Positions 17,234 to 27,048 of a stretch of 64,000 nt of DNA are shown one piece after another; position 1 is the stretch's first letter; every line of letters begins with the position of its first letter. The DNA is taken from assembly GCA_027364575.1 (NCBI GenBank), contig DAHXPC010000006.1:58611-122610 (forward strand), written 5' to 3'. A model generated the notes under the pieces. The model made no database searches and was not told the DNA's origin. It worked only from the letters and a program-made list of their open reading frames with translations. Origin of the DNA: a bacterium. Its GTDB lineage: Bacteria > Pseudomonadota > Gammaproteobacteria > UBA6186 > Azoamicaceae. Made by a program: the position numbers and the translations under genes.

Positions 17234-20200
17234 ATGTCATTTGAAGAAAGTCGAACGGAAGTCATTGATCGCCTGGTTAATTATATTACTAAAAAATTGC
17301 CTCCCGAAAAAGCGCCGCTGATAACAGATTTTGTACGGCAATATTATTTAAGCGTTTCGCCAGAAGATTTAGCGTCTAGAAGCCTTGCCGATCTTTATGG
17401 TGCGGTTTCTTCCCATTGGAATTATATCTACCAACGCCAAATCGGTGAAATTAAGGTACGTGCCTTTAATCCTCAATTAGAAAAAGACGGTTGGCAATCT
17501 ATCCATACGATTATTGAAATTTCTTTTGATGATATGCCCTTTTTAGTGGACTCCGTTATCATGGCGCTGAATCGTTTAAATATGAATATCCACTTGGTTA
17601 TTCATATGGGCAGTATGAAATTAGTCCGGGATAAAGCGGGAAATGTTGTAAAATTTTATACGCAAAATACAGAAAGCACTCATTGGCTTAATGAGGCGGC
17701 CATTTATATAGAAATAGATAGAGAAAATGAAGAAAGTGAACTTCAATGTATAGAGAATGAATTGAAACGTATTTTAACCGATGTCCGTATGGTGGTTGAA
17801 GATTGGCCTAAAATGCGTTTACATGCCGCGTCTTGCATAGAAGCCTTGGAAAAATCTTCTCCACTGGCAGGCGCATTGGAATTCAATGAATCGATTGCTT
17901 TTCTGCATTGGTTGATAGAGGATCATTTTACCTTTTTAGGCTTTCAAGAATATAAAATTGTCGAAGATGAAACTAGAAATGAAAGACGCTATGAATTGTT
18001 GGTTGATTCAACTTTAGGGTTGCTAAAACATTCATCGTTGGTTGAGCAAAGTTGTCTATCCGATGATCTTCGATTCGTTGATAATAGAAGTACATTTTCT
18101 GAAAATATTCTAAGCGTCGGTAAAACCAATATTCGTTCTACGGTTCATCGCCCAGCATTTACCGATTTCGTGTCAGTAACAATTCTAAATAATTTAGGCG
18201 TTATTATAGGCGAAAAACGTTTTATTGGGTTGTATACCTCAGTTACTTATAATAGTAGCCCACAGCAAATTCCACTTTTACGCAAAAAAGTTAGCAATAT
18301 TGTGGCAAGAGCAGGATTCTTGCCGAAAAGTCACGATGATCGTGCTTTATTGAATATTTTAGAAACTTTGCCCAGAGACGATCTGTTTCAAGCCAGTGAA
18401 AAAGAGCTGTTAGAGCTTTCGGCGGGCATTCTCCATTTGCAAGAAAGACAACGAATACGGTTGTTTGTCAGGGCGGATACTTTTGCCTCTTTTTTTTCTT
18501 GCCTAGTCTTTGTGCCTCGGGAAAAATTTACCTCAGCCCTGGCAGAAAAAATGAAAGAGATCTTGTTCCTGGGATTTAATGGAATAGAAATTGAATTTTC
18601 CACTCGGTTTTCCGATTCTTCATTGGCAAGACTTCATTTTGTGGTGCGCGTCGATCCTAAACAAGAACAAATTTACGATATAAAATCGATTGAGCAGGCA
18701 TTGGTGCAAGTGGGGTTTACTTGGCAGGATGATTTAAAAAATATCCTGATAGGCACGAATGGTGAAATACGCGCTGCCCACCTACTAAAACAGTATGAAC
18801 GTGCATTTCCAGCGAGTTATCGCGAAAGCTTTTCAGCGAGAGTGGCTGCCATCGATATTGATTATTTTGAAACCTTATCAATAGACAATTCATTGGCAAT
18901 GAGCCTTTATCGCCCATTGGAAGAAACAGAAGATGTCATACGATTTAAGTTGTTTAGAATTGGGGCCACGATTCCATTATCGGACGTAGTCCCCATTTTA
19001 GAAAACATGGGTCTTAGGATCATTAGCGAAAGACCTTATGAAATCAAGCCCAAAAATAGCCAGCAATCAATCTGGATCAACGATTATCGTATGATCCATA
19101 ATAATGGGAAAGTTCTGAATACCGATGCGCTTAAAGAGATATTTCAAGAAGCGTTTAGCCAGGTTTGGGCTGGCAGAGCAGAGAATGATGGTCTGAATCA
19201 TTTGGTTTTATACGCAGGCCTTACTTGGCGTGAAATTATGGTTTTGCGTGCCTATGGTAAATATTTATGGCAGGCAGGTTTTGCCTTTAGCCAAGCACAT
19301 GTGGCAGATGCTCTAACCACCAATTTAGATTTATCTATTCAGTTGATAGAACTATTTAAAATTCGCTTTGAGCCGGAACATTACCAACCCATTATTGAAC
19401 ACTTAGCCCAAAAACAACGAATCGAAAATTTGTTAGGATCGGTTTCCAATCTGAATGAAGATAGGATATTGCGTCGCTTTATGCACACCATTTTGGCCAC
19501 TGTGCGGACAAATTATTATCAACAGGACGAAATGGGTATGCCTAAGGCGTATCTTTCATTTAAATTGCAGTCTGCAAAAGTTCCAGAATTGCCATTGCCC
19601 GTCCCGTTATATGAAATTTTTGTCTACTCTCCTCGCGTGGAGGCCATTCATTTAAGGGCGGCGAAAGTGGCTCGTGGCGGGATCCGTTGGTCCGATAGAC
19701 GGGAAGATTTTCGAACGGAAATTTTAAGTCTGATGAAAACACAACAAATTAAAAATGCGGTTATTGTGCCCATGGGTGCAAAAGGCGGATTTGTGGTGAA
19801 ACAAATGCCTGCCGAAGGCACTGCCGGTATTATGAACGAAGTTATAGAATGCTATCAGATCTTCATTCGGGGTCTTTTAGATTTAACAGATAATTACCAA
19901 CAAAATGAAATCGTGACACCTGTGAATGTGGTCCGTTACGATGATAATGATCCTTATTTGGTTGTTGCCGCAGATAAAGGGACGGCAACATTTTCCGACA
20001 TTGCCAATCGCATTTCAACAGAATACGGTTATTGGTTAGGCGATGCTTTCGCCTCGGGTGGCGAGACTGGCTATGATCACAAAAAAATGGGTATTACGGC
20101 GCGGGGGGCATTCGAGTCTGTCAAACGGCACTTTCAAGAGTTAAATATCGATATTCATACTGAATCCTTTACGGTTACGGGTATTGGAGATATGGCAGGG

Positions 20201-22096
20201 GATGTATTTGGTAATGGAATGTTACTGTCTAAAAAAATAAAGTTGATTGCCGCTTTTAACCATAAGCATATTTTTATCGATCCCAATCCTGATCCGGAAA
20301 TGAGTTTTTTAGAACGCCAACGGCTGTTTAACCTTCCACGTTCTATGTGGTCAGACTATGATGAAAATCTTATTTCGCGCGGTGGTGGGGTATACCTTCG
20401 ATCGGCAAAATCGATTGACTTATCGTCGGAGGCTCAAAAAGTTCTCAATTTTTCGCAGCACAAAGTTATTCCGAATGAACTTATCCAAGCGATTTTAAAG
20501 GCCCCGGTAGATTTATTTTGGAATGGGGGGATAGGAACTTATGTTAAAGCAGCATTCGAAACTCATGCCTCTGTGAGCGATAGGGCAAATGATGCTGTTA
20601 GAGTAAATGGCGCTGAGCTTCGCTGCCGTGTGGTAGGTGAGGGTGGAAACTTGGGTTTCACCCAACTGGGCAGAGTGGAATATGCCAAACAGGGTGGACA
20701 TTTAAACACTGATGCAATCGACAATTCCGGGGGTGTGAACTGTTCAGATAATGAGGTCAATATTAAAATCCTGTTAAATCTTTCCGTTGAACAAGGGGAT
20801 CTTACCCTAAAGCATCGAAATGAAATCTTATCGCACCTGCAAAACGAGGTGGCAAAATTAGTGTTAATGAATAACCAATGCCAATCAAAAGCCATTAGCA
20901 TGGCAGCCTCTAAAGCCATTGATAATATAGAGATGCATGGTCGATTAATCCAAGAAATGGAGCGAACCGGGAAGTTAGATAGACTTTTGGAAGGTTTACC
21001 CGATAAGCAAGAAATTGCTGCTAGAAAAATGGCCAAAATGGGTTTAACCAGACCAGAAATTGCGGTATTAATGGCGTATAGTAAAATCTCCCTCAAAGAA
21101 GCCTTGTTGGCTTCAGATATACCCGAAGATGCTTATTTTCAAATAGCATTAGAAGAATATTTTCCTGTTCCCTTACAAATTCGTTTTAAACCGTATATGT
21201 CGAGTCACCGTCTTAAACGAGAAATTATTGCTACACAAATAAGTAATTTTGTGGTGCACGAAATGGGGATCAATTTTATTACCCGCATGCAAGATGAGAC
21301 GGGTAACACTCCTGGCGATATTATTCGAGCCTACATGGTTTCGCGGACCATTTTTAAAGCGCAGGAACTATATTCTGCCATTGATAATTTACAAACCACG
21401 GTAGAAGTAAACATACAACATAAAATGTTGCATGAAGTCAATCGCTTGGTGCGTCGAGGCACCCGCTGGTTTCTTAAGAATCGTCGTGAGGGGATGGATA
21501 TTGAGGAGACTATCCAGAATTTATTACCTAAAATCCAAGAGGTGCATGAAGCTTTACCTGCTGCTATATCGGGATTTATGGAGAATATGGAAAGTATGGC
21601 AGAACGCTTAACCGAAGCCAATGTCCCTTCGGAGCTTGCCTATCGTATTGAGTGTATGAACACTCTGTTTTCTGCCTTAGATATTATTGAGGCTGCGGCC
21701 TTAAATAAATTTCCTATTCAGCAAGTCTGTGCTCTGTATTTTTCAATTGGTAACCGCCTCCAGTTAGGGTGGTTTAGTGAATTAATTCAAAAACGTGTGG
21801 TGATCAATCGTTGGGAAGCATTGGCAAGAGCGACTTTTAGAGACGATCTCAATCGACAACAACGCAATTTAACGATCAATATTATGCGGCATAATGGACA
21901 CACCTTAAATGAACCGGATAGGCTAATCGAGAAATGGTTGAACAAATATAAAAATATGGCAGCACGTTGGGAATATTTTATAACGGAATTAAAAAATGCG
22001 CCCGAAGCAGATTTTACCATGTTTGCGGTAGCATTAAGAGAATTATTAGAAATGGCGCATACGGGTGCCCGTGCAAAAGTAAAGCAACAGAAGTGA
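17234..22096 (+). CDS. gdhB: Large NAD-dependent glutamate dehydrogenase
   Basis: Catabolic glutamate dehydrogenase of the roughly 180-kDa bacterial class (L-glutamate + NAD+ to 2-oxoglutarate + NH4+ + NADH). At 1620 residues it has the class's long N-terminal regulatory region with ACT-like segments, and a central catalytic domain with RGGIRWSDRREDFRTEI, the substrate-lysine region VPMGAKGGFVVKQ (about 843-855), the dinucleotide-binding GIGDMAGDVFGNGML, and VGEGGNLGFTQ. A long helical C-terminal domain follows. AAAGGTGG precedes the ATG. Glutamate as a main carbon source would suit an intracellular lifestyle (inference). Confidence 0.95.
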   Translation: MSFEESRTEVIDRLVNYITKKLPPEKAPLITDFVRQYYLSVSPEDLASRSLADLYGAVSSHWNYIYQRQIGEIKVRAFNPQLEKDGWQSIHTIIEISFDDMPFLVDSVIMALNRLNMNIHLVIHMGSMKLVRDKAGNVVKFYTQNTESTHWLNEAAIYIEIDRENEESELQCIENELKRILTDVRMVVEDWPKMRLHAASCIEALEKSSPLAGALEFNESIAFLHWLIEDHFTFLGFQEYKIVEDETRNERRYELLVDSTLGLLKHSSLVEQSCLSDDLRFVDNRSTFSENILSVGKTNIRSTVHRPAFTDFVSVTILNNLGVIIGEKRFIGLYTSVTYNSSPQQIPLLRKKVSNIVARAGFLPKSHDDRALLNILETLPRDDLFQASEKELLELSAGILHLQERQRIRLFVRADTFASFFSCLVFVPREKFTSALAEKMKEILFLGFNGIEIEFSTRFSDSSLARLHFVVRVDPKQEQIYDIKSIEQALVQVGFTWQDDLKNILIGTNGEIRAAHLLKQYERAFPASYRESFSARVAAIDIDYFETLSIDNSLAMSLYRPLEETEDVIRFKLFRIGATIPLSDVVPILENMGLRIISERPYEIKPKNSQQSIWINDYRMIHNNGKVLNTDALKEIFQEAFSQVWAGRAENDGLNHLVLYAGLTWREIMVLRAYGKYLWQAGFAFSQAHVADALTTNLDLSIQLIELFKIRFEPEHYQPIIEHLAQKQRIENLLGSVSNLNEDRILRRFMHTILATVRTNYYQQDEMGMPKAYLSFKLQSAKVPELPLPVPLYEIFVYSPRVEAIHLRAAKVARGGIRWSDRREDFRTEILSLMKTQQIKNAVIVPMGAKGGFVVKQMPAEGTAGIMNEVIECYQIFIRGLLDLTDNYQQNEIVTPVNVVRYDDNDPYLVVAADKGTATFSDIANRISTEYGYWLGDAFASGGETGYDHKKMGITARGAFESVKRHFQELNIDIHTESFTVTGIGDMAGDVFGNGMLLSKKIKLIAAFNHKHIFIDPNPDPEMSFLERQRLFNLPRSMWSDYDENLISRGGGVYLRSAKSIDLSSEAQKVLNFSQHKVIPNELIQAILKAPVDLFWNGGIGTYVKAAFETHASVSDRANDAVRVNGAELRCRVVGEGGNLGFTQLGRVEYAKQGGHLNTDAIDNSGGVNCSDNEVNIKILLNLSVEQGDLTLKHRNEILSHLQNEVAKLVLMNNQCQSKAISMAASKAIDNIEMHGRLIQEMERTGKLDRLLEGLPDKQEIAARKMAKMGLTRPEIAVLMAYSKISLKEALLASDIPEDAYFQIALEEYFPVPLQIRFKPYMSSHRLKREIIATQISNFVVHEMGINFITRMQDETGNTPGDIIRAYMVSRTIFKAQELYSAIDNLQTTVEVNIQHKMLHEVNRLVRRGTRWFLKNRREGMDIEETIQNLLPKIQEVHEALPAAISGFMENMESMAERLTEANVPSELAYRIECMNTLFSALDIIEAAALNKFPIQQVCALYFSIGNRLQLGWFSELIQKRVVINRWEALARATFRDDLNRQQRNLTINIMRHNGHTLNEPDRLIEKWLNKYKNMAARWEYFITELKNAPEADFTMFAVALRELLEMAHTGARAKVKQQK

Positions 22097-22258
22097 TAAA
22101 TTTTAGCCGGTTTTTCTTACGTTTAAGAATATTTACAATTGGAATGATCCTATTTCTGCTATAAAACCGTGCTTATACACAGAACCTACCATTACCCACA
22201 TTTTTTAAACGGTGCTATCTTTAAGTTATGTAGTTAATATTATAACTTGGAGATTATT

Positions 22259-23692
22259 ATGTCTGTACCTACTCCGCCTGGATCACCCAATAATTCTAGT
22301 TCTGTGCCTGCAGCACCTCCTATGGCACCTCCTATGGCACCTCCTATTATTCACGGTGCAAGTGCGGCCGTGGCTCCAGCACCTGGTCCTGCATCGGCAT
22401 CGTCATCTCCACAGCCGGCTGGCATGAAATCGCTAAAAAAATTGGTTCAAGAACATGTCGATAAACTGGCTACCATGTATGGTGGTGACTTTGGAGAAGT
22501 AAAAGATCATTTAAATAGAAAAACTTATAGAGATATTGCTCCCATTATTACTAAAATTGATAGTACGTTGCTGGGAGAATGGGATGCCCAAGAGCGTTTA
22601 ATAAGGGATGCTGATGCTCTGCACCAAGATTACGAGGCCTTTGGGCAGATAATTAAAGAAAAAGAAATACAAAAAGGCAAAATAGGTATAAATCCAGATT
22701 TGGTCTCTGTTGTTAAAAATGCTCGGATAGCAAAATTAGAAAATGTAATAAACAATGTTATCCAGAAAAAACTAGCTTTTAACTATGAAAATAAATTAAA
22801 AGCAAACGAAGAAAAGCAAGAAGAACAAAAGGAAAAAATAAAAAATATTGTTAAAAATATAGAAAGTGATATGGCGAAAAAAACGATAGAGGGTCAAAAT
22901 CTTGCCTATAGCGTTGAGGATTTTATGAAAATAAGCCAACATTTTCAGGATGCCATCAGTAACGCTGAAAGAAAATTGAGCAGAGCTGCTGCAGGGGTAA
23001 TTCCTGCCGGATCAAGATTACCTGCACCTGTCGTATCTGCTGGCGCATTAAGCAAAGGGTATATTGAATTTTCATCAAAAGATTGTGTGTATACAAAGGC
23101 TGAAGTTGAAGCTATATCATTTGCATTATTAAATGAAGATGAACTGGCAGAAAGTATTAGTGATCAGCGTGTTACCTTAACTTCACTTATCGCGCCAGCA
23201 GGAAATCAGCTAATGGCAGGGGTTGCCCTTCCCAAGCTAAGAGATAGGATTAATCACATAAGCCCAGAATTAGGGATAATAGCAACAGATTCTTTGCAGG
23301 CAATAATCTCTAAAATGTTAGGCTATGATATTGTCGCAAAAGTTGCAGAACGAGAGGCCGCAGCCGCTGCTGCCAGGGCGGCTTCAGCAGCTCTATCTGT
23401 ACCTTCTTCTGCCTCGAGTTCTCCAATAAGCTCTCCTTCACCTTCTTCTTTTGGGAGTGGGCTATCTTCCGGAAGTTATGATTTAGAAGCAGAACGTATG
23501 GCGCAAGCGAGAGCATTAGCTGAAGCGGTAGCTGCAGAACAACAAACAAAATTGTTACATGCAAAAGCGGAGGCTGACAGAGCGGCTGCATTAAAGGCGG
23601 AAGCAGAACGTGCGGCTGCGGAAGCTGCAGAGGCAGCAGCACGAGCAACTGCGGCTGTTCCCCCACGGCGACCTAAAAAGGATGGATTCTAA
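22259..23692 (+). CDS. Pro/Ala-rich coiled-coil protein of unknown function
   Basis: I do not recognise the family. I start it at the ATG at 22259, 6 bases after TTGGAG; an upstream TTG at 22247 is less likely. The 477-residue product has a Pro/Ala/Ser-rich N-terminus (residues 1-55, including three perfect APPM units encoded by a 12-bp tandem repeat at 22313-22348), a central charged helical part (about 60-270, strongly coiled-coil), a compact middle section and an Ala/Glu/Arg coiled coil at the C-terminus ending in PPRRPKKDGF. No signal peptide or membrane helix. The layout resembles exported effectors, but that is only an impression. Confidence 0.6.
   Translation: MSVPTPPGSPNNSSSVPAAPPMAPPMAPPIIHGASAAVAPAPGPASASSSPQPAGMKSLKKLVQEHVDKLATMYGGDFGEVKDHLNRKTYRDIAPIITKIDSTLLGEWDAQERLIRDADALHQDYEAFGQIIKEKEIQKGKIGINPDLVSVVKNARIAKLENVINNVIQKKLAFNYENKLKANEEKQEEQKEKIKNIVKNIESDMAKKTIEGQNLAYSVEDFMKISQHFQDAISNAERKLSRAAAGVIPAGSRLPAPVVSAGALSKGYIEFSSKDCVYTKAEVEAISFALLNEDELAESISDQRVTLTSLIAPAGNQLMAGVALPKLRDRINHISPELGIIATDSLQAIISKMLGYDIVAKVAEREAAAAAARAASAALSVPSSASSSPISSPSPSSFGSGLSSGSYDLEAERMAQARALAEAVAAEQQTKLLHAKAEADRAAALKAEAERAAAEAAEAAARATAAVPPRRPKKDGF
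22313..22348 (+). repeat. 12-bp tandem repeat, three copies
   Basis: Three consecutive units of GCACCTCCTATG (the last ending in T) encode A-P-P-M/I inside the Pro-rich N-terminus of the preceding gene. They are in frame, so copy-number change would lengthen or shorten the protein without breaking it. Confidence 0.85.
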
Positions 23693-23699
23693 TATATTG

Positions 23700-23892
23700 A
23701 ACAATCACTTTCCGTGAGGGAAAGCTAATGATAACGGCGACAAACCATTTGGGGATGATTGTGTGCTAACACAACTGAATACAGAAGGGTCTCCAAAGTT
23801 GTCGGAGGCATGATAGTCTCCAGATTGAAGTGCAGGATGTTAACTCGGATGTTACACCCTGCTACTGAAGCTGGAGGCTCATTGTTGGATGA
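23700..23892 (+). ncRNA. Strongly structured non-coding element, possible relic of an IS605/TnpB right end or a small RNA
   Basis: The gap between two convergent genes contains consecutive perfect or near-perfect stems: 23708-13/23719-24 (loop GTGAG), 23759-64/23769-74 (loop GCTA), 23789-94/23804-09 (one G-T pair), and a long-range stem 23816-23/23871-78 enclosing a second arm, 23832-36/23858-62, extended by 23838-44/23851-56 with loop TCGGAT. So many compatible stems in 180 bases are unlikely by chance. The ending GAAGCTGGAGGCTC resembles, from memory, the right-end/guide-scaffold region of IS200/IS605 TnpB elements. Seven GGA triplets also recall CsrA-binding RNAs, but most sit in stems. 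No transposase is nearby. Confidence 0.45.
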
Positions 23893-24615
23893 TTATAAGA
23901 ATTGGTAATATATACTTAATCCATAATTAAACGTGTTTTTCATTTTGACAGAGGCCGATGTTCTGTTAAGATTTTTTACATACATTTTTCCAAAGCGTTT
24001 AGTGTTGTCCCAATTTACCGTGCCCCGAATTCCAAAGTTTTGTTGGCTAGGTTGGTATTGCAATCCAATAGCCAATTTTGGTATTAGCTTTTTGGCATTA
24101 AATATTAATTTTGTAGTTAAAATATTTGAAGGAGGCGGGTTGGTATCCGCGATGGTATGTGTGATATGTATAACGTTTAAATGGGTAATTCCAATTTGGC
24201 CTAATAAACTGAGGTTTTTCTCGGAAGTTAAGGGTAACATGCCATTTATGGCAGCATAGACGCCCTTGGTTTGTACGAAACTTAAGTAACTGACAGGTGG
24301 GTCGCTAATGACACTGGTATTCAAACCTAAAAAGCTTTCATTCGCACCTAAGGTTACAAATTTCCGCTTAGTCGGTGTTGCTTGATATCCGATATCAAAA
24401 CCCAAATTTTCATGGACTTGTGCGCCTACAAAAAATTCGCCTTGCGGTAAATCTTTTCTAAAAACGTTATGACCAAAGCCTTTTTCCCACTGTTGATGAT
24501 TCATTTTAACCCCCACCCCAAAATAAGGACGGTAATCTAGCTGCTTACAATCTTGGGCTAATGCATAGCCTGAAAGTAATGCGAGCCCCAGTGAAACAGT
24601 TGCTTTGTGTAACAT
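23893..24615 (-). CDS. Outer-membrane beta-barrel-like protein
   Basis: A 240-residue protein with a clear signal peptide (MLHKATVSLGLALLSGYALA, cleavage before QDCKQ) and alternating amphipathic strands, many starting or ending in aromatic residues (RPYFGVGVKM, EFFVGAQV, GFDIGYQA, IPKLAIGLQYQ, FGIRGTVNW). It ends in a strand with terminal aromatics (FNYGLSIYYQFL), as outer-membrane barrels do, though the last residue is Leu after Phe. The pattern fits an OmpA/OmpW-like eight-stranded barrel; no closer assignment is possible. Confidence 0.65.
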   Translation of the reverse strand: MLHKATVSLGLALLSGYALAQDCKQLDYRPYFGVGVKMNHQQWEKGFGHNVFRKDLPQGEFFVGAQVHENLGFDIGYQATPTKRKFVTLGANESFLGLNTSVISDPPVSYLSFVQTKGVYAAINGMLPLTSEKNLSLLGQIGITHLNVIHITHTIADTNPPPSNILTTKLIFNAKKLIPKLAIGLQYQPSQQNFGIRGTVNWDNTKRFGKMYVKNLNRTSASVKMKNTFNYGLSIYYQFL

Positions 24616-24749
24616 TTATTAGCTTCCTTACTTAAAACGTAATTTTATATCCAACGTCTATATAAGTATAATTCAAAATAGAGAAATGCAAATATTTTCA
24701 AGTGAGCGCAATGTGTATGCAAAATCTTAAAGTGTGGATAGTTTTTTAG

Positions 24750-25262
24750 CTAAATAAGCGAAATAACACAAGTGACTGCATTGCCACATTCAGAATACTC
24801 CAGCCTTTTAAAAGCTAAATTTCTAGCCATTAAGATTCCCCGTCCATGCATGGCCCGTAAATTGCTGGATTTTTCTAAATCGTGATATTTTTTCCAATCA
24901 AATCCTTTCCCTTGATCTTTAACGGTTAGAATAATTTCGTTTGCCTGACGGCTAAGTTCAATAGCCACATATTGATGAAGGTGCTGAGGAAGATTTAAGC
25001 GCCGATTAATTTCTGCAAGCCATTGTTCCCCGGGTTTTAAGCTGGTTTTTTCGTCAAAAGATATGCCTAAATTTCCATGTTCTATTGCATTCACCAATAT
25101 TTCATGGATGCCCAATGCGACCATTGCGGAATTTGGGCAGGCTTTGGCGATAAATTCTGCAAGCAAATGCGCCTCTTCTAAACTCCGAATGCGAAACTGC
25201 CCTTTTAATAAAAAAGAAGCCGCAGTTGGGGCGGGACACATATTCGATATATTGTCATCCAT
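24750..25262 (-). CDS. RsbW-type serine kinase/anti-sigma-like ATPase
   Basis: A 170-residue single-domain GHKL ATPase of the HATPase_c_2 type. The N box is GIHEILVNAIEHGN (about 51-64), the G1 box DQGKGFDW (Asp116) and the G2 box MHGRGIL (about 138-144). In this family such proteins phosphorylate anti-anti-sigma (STAS) partners, or act as regulators in PP2C-based phosphorelays. No STAS, phosphatase or sigma gene is adjacent, so its partner is unknown. Confidence 0.8.
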   Translation of the reverse strand: MDDNISNMCPAPTAASFLLKGQFRIRSLEEAHLLAEFIAKACPNSAMVALGIHEILVNAIEHGNLGISFDEKTSLKPGEQWLAEINRRLNLPQHLHQYVAIELSRQANEIILTVKDQGKGFDWKKYHDLEKSSNLRAMHGRGILMARNLAFKRLEYSECGNAVTCVISLI

Positions 25263-25351
25263 TTATTTAATATAGCGGCTTTTTAACGATTAGCCTAGAG
25301 ATAGGGAGGAGAAATAGGACATAGATAGGAAATGTGGGTATAACATAAAAA

Positions 25352-25392
25352 AAAAAGAGCCAGCCCGCAAGTGTCGCGGAATGGCTCTTTTT
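25352..25392. terminator. Bidirectional rho-independent terminator
   Basis: AAAAAGAGCCA at 25352-25362 is exactly complementary to TGGCTCTTTTT at 25382-25392, with an inner CCGC/GCGG pairing at 25365-68/25376-79. The A-run on one side and T-run on the other make it work in both directions. On the minus strand it sits about 40 bp after the DEAD-box helicase stop. Confidence 0.85.
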
Positions 25393-25434
25393 GATTACAA
25401 ATCCGTTGAAAATCTTATTCGATTTTCAATACGG

Positions 25435-26856
25435 TTAAGTTGCGTTTCTAGAGGTAGTGCCCCTTTTAGCAAAGATCCTACCGGGAGCCGCTGCTGAACG
25501 TCCTTGACCAGGTTTAGCGGAGTATCGGCTTTCTGGGCTTGGCTTTGAATAACGGCCTTCAGATCGACCCTCAGAGCGCCCTTCAGAGCGGCCTTCATTA
25601 TTGGATCTGGCAAATCGGCTATTCGCGCTAGAAGGTCTTCTTTTCACTTCTTTACGTGGACTCGATTCAAAACCACCTCTAGGTTCAAAACCTGGGATGG
25701 TTTGTCTTTCTAGCTTTTGACCGGTAAAGCGCTCAATTTGTGCCAATATCCCACCATCTTTTGGACCAACTAAGGAGATAGCAATGCCTTTCTCACCACA
25801 ACGACCGGTACGACCAATACGATGAACGTAATCTTCAGCAGAGCGGGGTAAATCAAAATTGATCACATGTGAAAGTTTTTTGACATCGATCCCACGCGCA
25901 GCAACATCGGTAGCGACTAAAACTTTTAATTGACCTTTGTGCATACGCTCTAGTGTACGTGTACGTTTGCTTTGCTTCATATCGCCATGCAGCGCAGCAC
26001 ACATAATGCCTTTTTCCGATAAATCTTCAACCAATTCATCTGCACCGCGTTTAGTACCGGTAAAGACGATCGCTTGCCACATACCGGGTTCATCTAATAC
26101 ATGACACAATAAGGCGCGTTTATGATTGAAGTTATCCACCAAGTGCACACGTTGTGAAATTAACGTATGTTTTTTAGTGGCTGCAGCCAACTGTATACAA
26201 GCTGGGTTATTTAAGAATTTACGTGAAATTCTTTGAACATTGCCTTCAAGTGTTGCAGAAAATAATAAAGTTTGATGTTTTTCGGGTAATTTTTCGGCAA
26301 TAATTTCCATATCGTTTACAAAACCCATATCGAGCATACGATCGGCTTCATCTAAAACAAATATTTCTAAGCGTGAAAAGTCCACTCTATTGCGTTCCAT
26401 ATGATCCATTAATCGACCTGGGGTTGCGACTAAAAGATCTAAAGGTCTACGCAATAATTGTTCTTGCGCAGGGTAGGGAACGCCGCCGGTAATGGTACCG
26501 TATCTAAAATTGGTAAATTTCGTTAAAGAGGCGATTGATTCAGTGATTTGAACAGCCAGTTCTCGTGTTGGCGTTAAAATTAACACCCGAGGCCCATGAC
26601 TATTGCCAATGGGGGGAGAAGCTATTAATAGTTGTAAAATCGGTATAACAAAAGCATCTGTTTTACCGCCACCGGTTTCTGCTGAGGCTAATAAATCTTT
26701 GCCTTCTAAAATAATTGGAATGGTACGTAGCTGCACTTCTGTGGGTGATTTATAGCCTTTTTTGGTTATCGCATCCAATAATTCAGGATGAAGACCTAAA
26801 TTTTCAAATGAGAGTGGTTCGATTGCAGATACAATAGGGGCTGGATTCATTGACAT
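25435..26856 (-). CDS. DEAD-box ATP-dependent RNA helicase
   Basis: RhlE/DeaD-type RNA helicase, 473 residues when started at the ATG at 26856, which follows AGGAG; a longer frame to 27000 would add 48 hydrophobic residues with no ribosome-binding site. All motifs are present: Q-motif region with PTEVQLRTIP, motif I AETGGGKT, Ia PTRELA, DEAD in VLDEADRM, SAT, and VI HRIGRTGR. After the core comes a basic low-complexity tail with four near-identical (E/S)GRS units (about 25560-25605), typical of RNA-binding extensions. It probably acts in ribosome assembly or mRNA turnover. Confidence 0.9.
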   Translation of the reverse strand: MSMNPAPIVSAIEPLSFENLGLHPELLDAITKKGYKSPTEVQLRTIPIILEGKDLLASAETGGGKTDAFVIPILQLLIASPPIGNSHGPRVLILTPTRELAVQITESIASLTKFTNFRYGTITGGVPYPAQEQLLRRPLDLLVATPGRLMDHMERNRVDFSRLEIFVLDEADRMLDMGFVNDMEIIAEKLPEKHQTLLFSATLEGNVQRISRKFLNNPACIQLAAATKKHTLISQRVHLVDNFNHKRALLCHVLDEPGMWQAIVFTGTKRGADELVEDLSEKGIMCAALHGDMKQSKRTRTLERMHKGQLKVLVATDVAARGIDVKKLSHVINFDLPRSAEDYVHRIGRTGRCGEKGIAISLVGPKDGGILAQIERFTGQKLERQTIPGFEPRGGFESSPRKEVKRRPSSANSRFARSNNEGRSEGRSEGRSEGRYSKPSPESRYSAKPGQGRSAAAPGRIFAKRGTTSRNAT

Positions 26857-27048
26857 GATTTTTTCTCCTAATAGCGCTTGATAAAAAAGACACAAAATGT
26901 GTTTGATAACCAAAATGAATAAATATTCAAATAAGTAGGTTAACTTTATGATTGTTGCCCTGTGCGCTGTTAGGGGATCAATCAGCCCTGAATAGTACAA
27001 TAGATTCGGTAAGAAAGCTACTTAAAATTATAACCTTAATAAAAGAGG

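Noticed and set aside
23700..23892. Firm call of a CsrB/RsmY-type RNA
   Set aside because: Seven GGA triplets exist, but most lie in stems rather than loops, and I see no GacA/LetA upstream site; kept only as an alternative.
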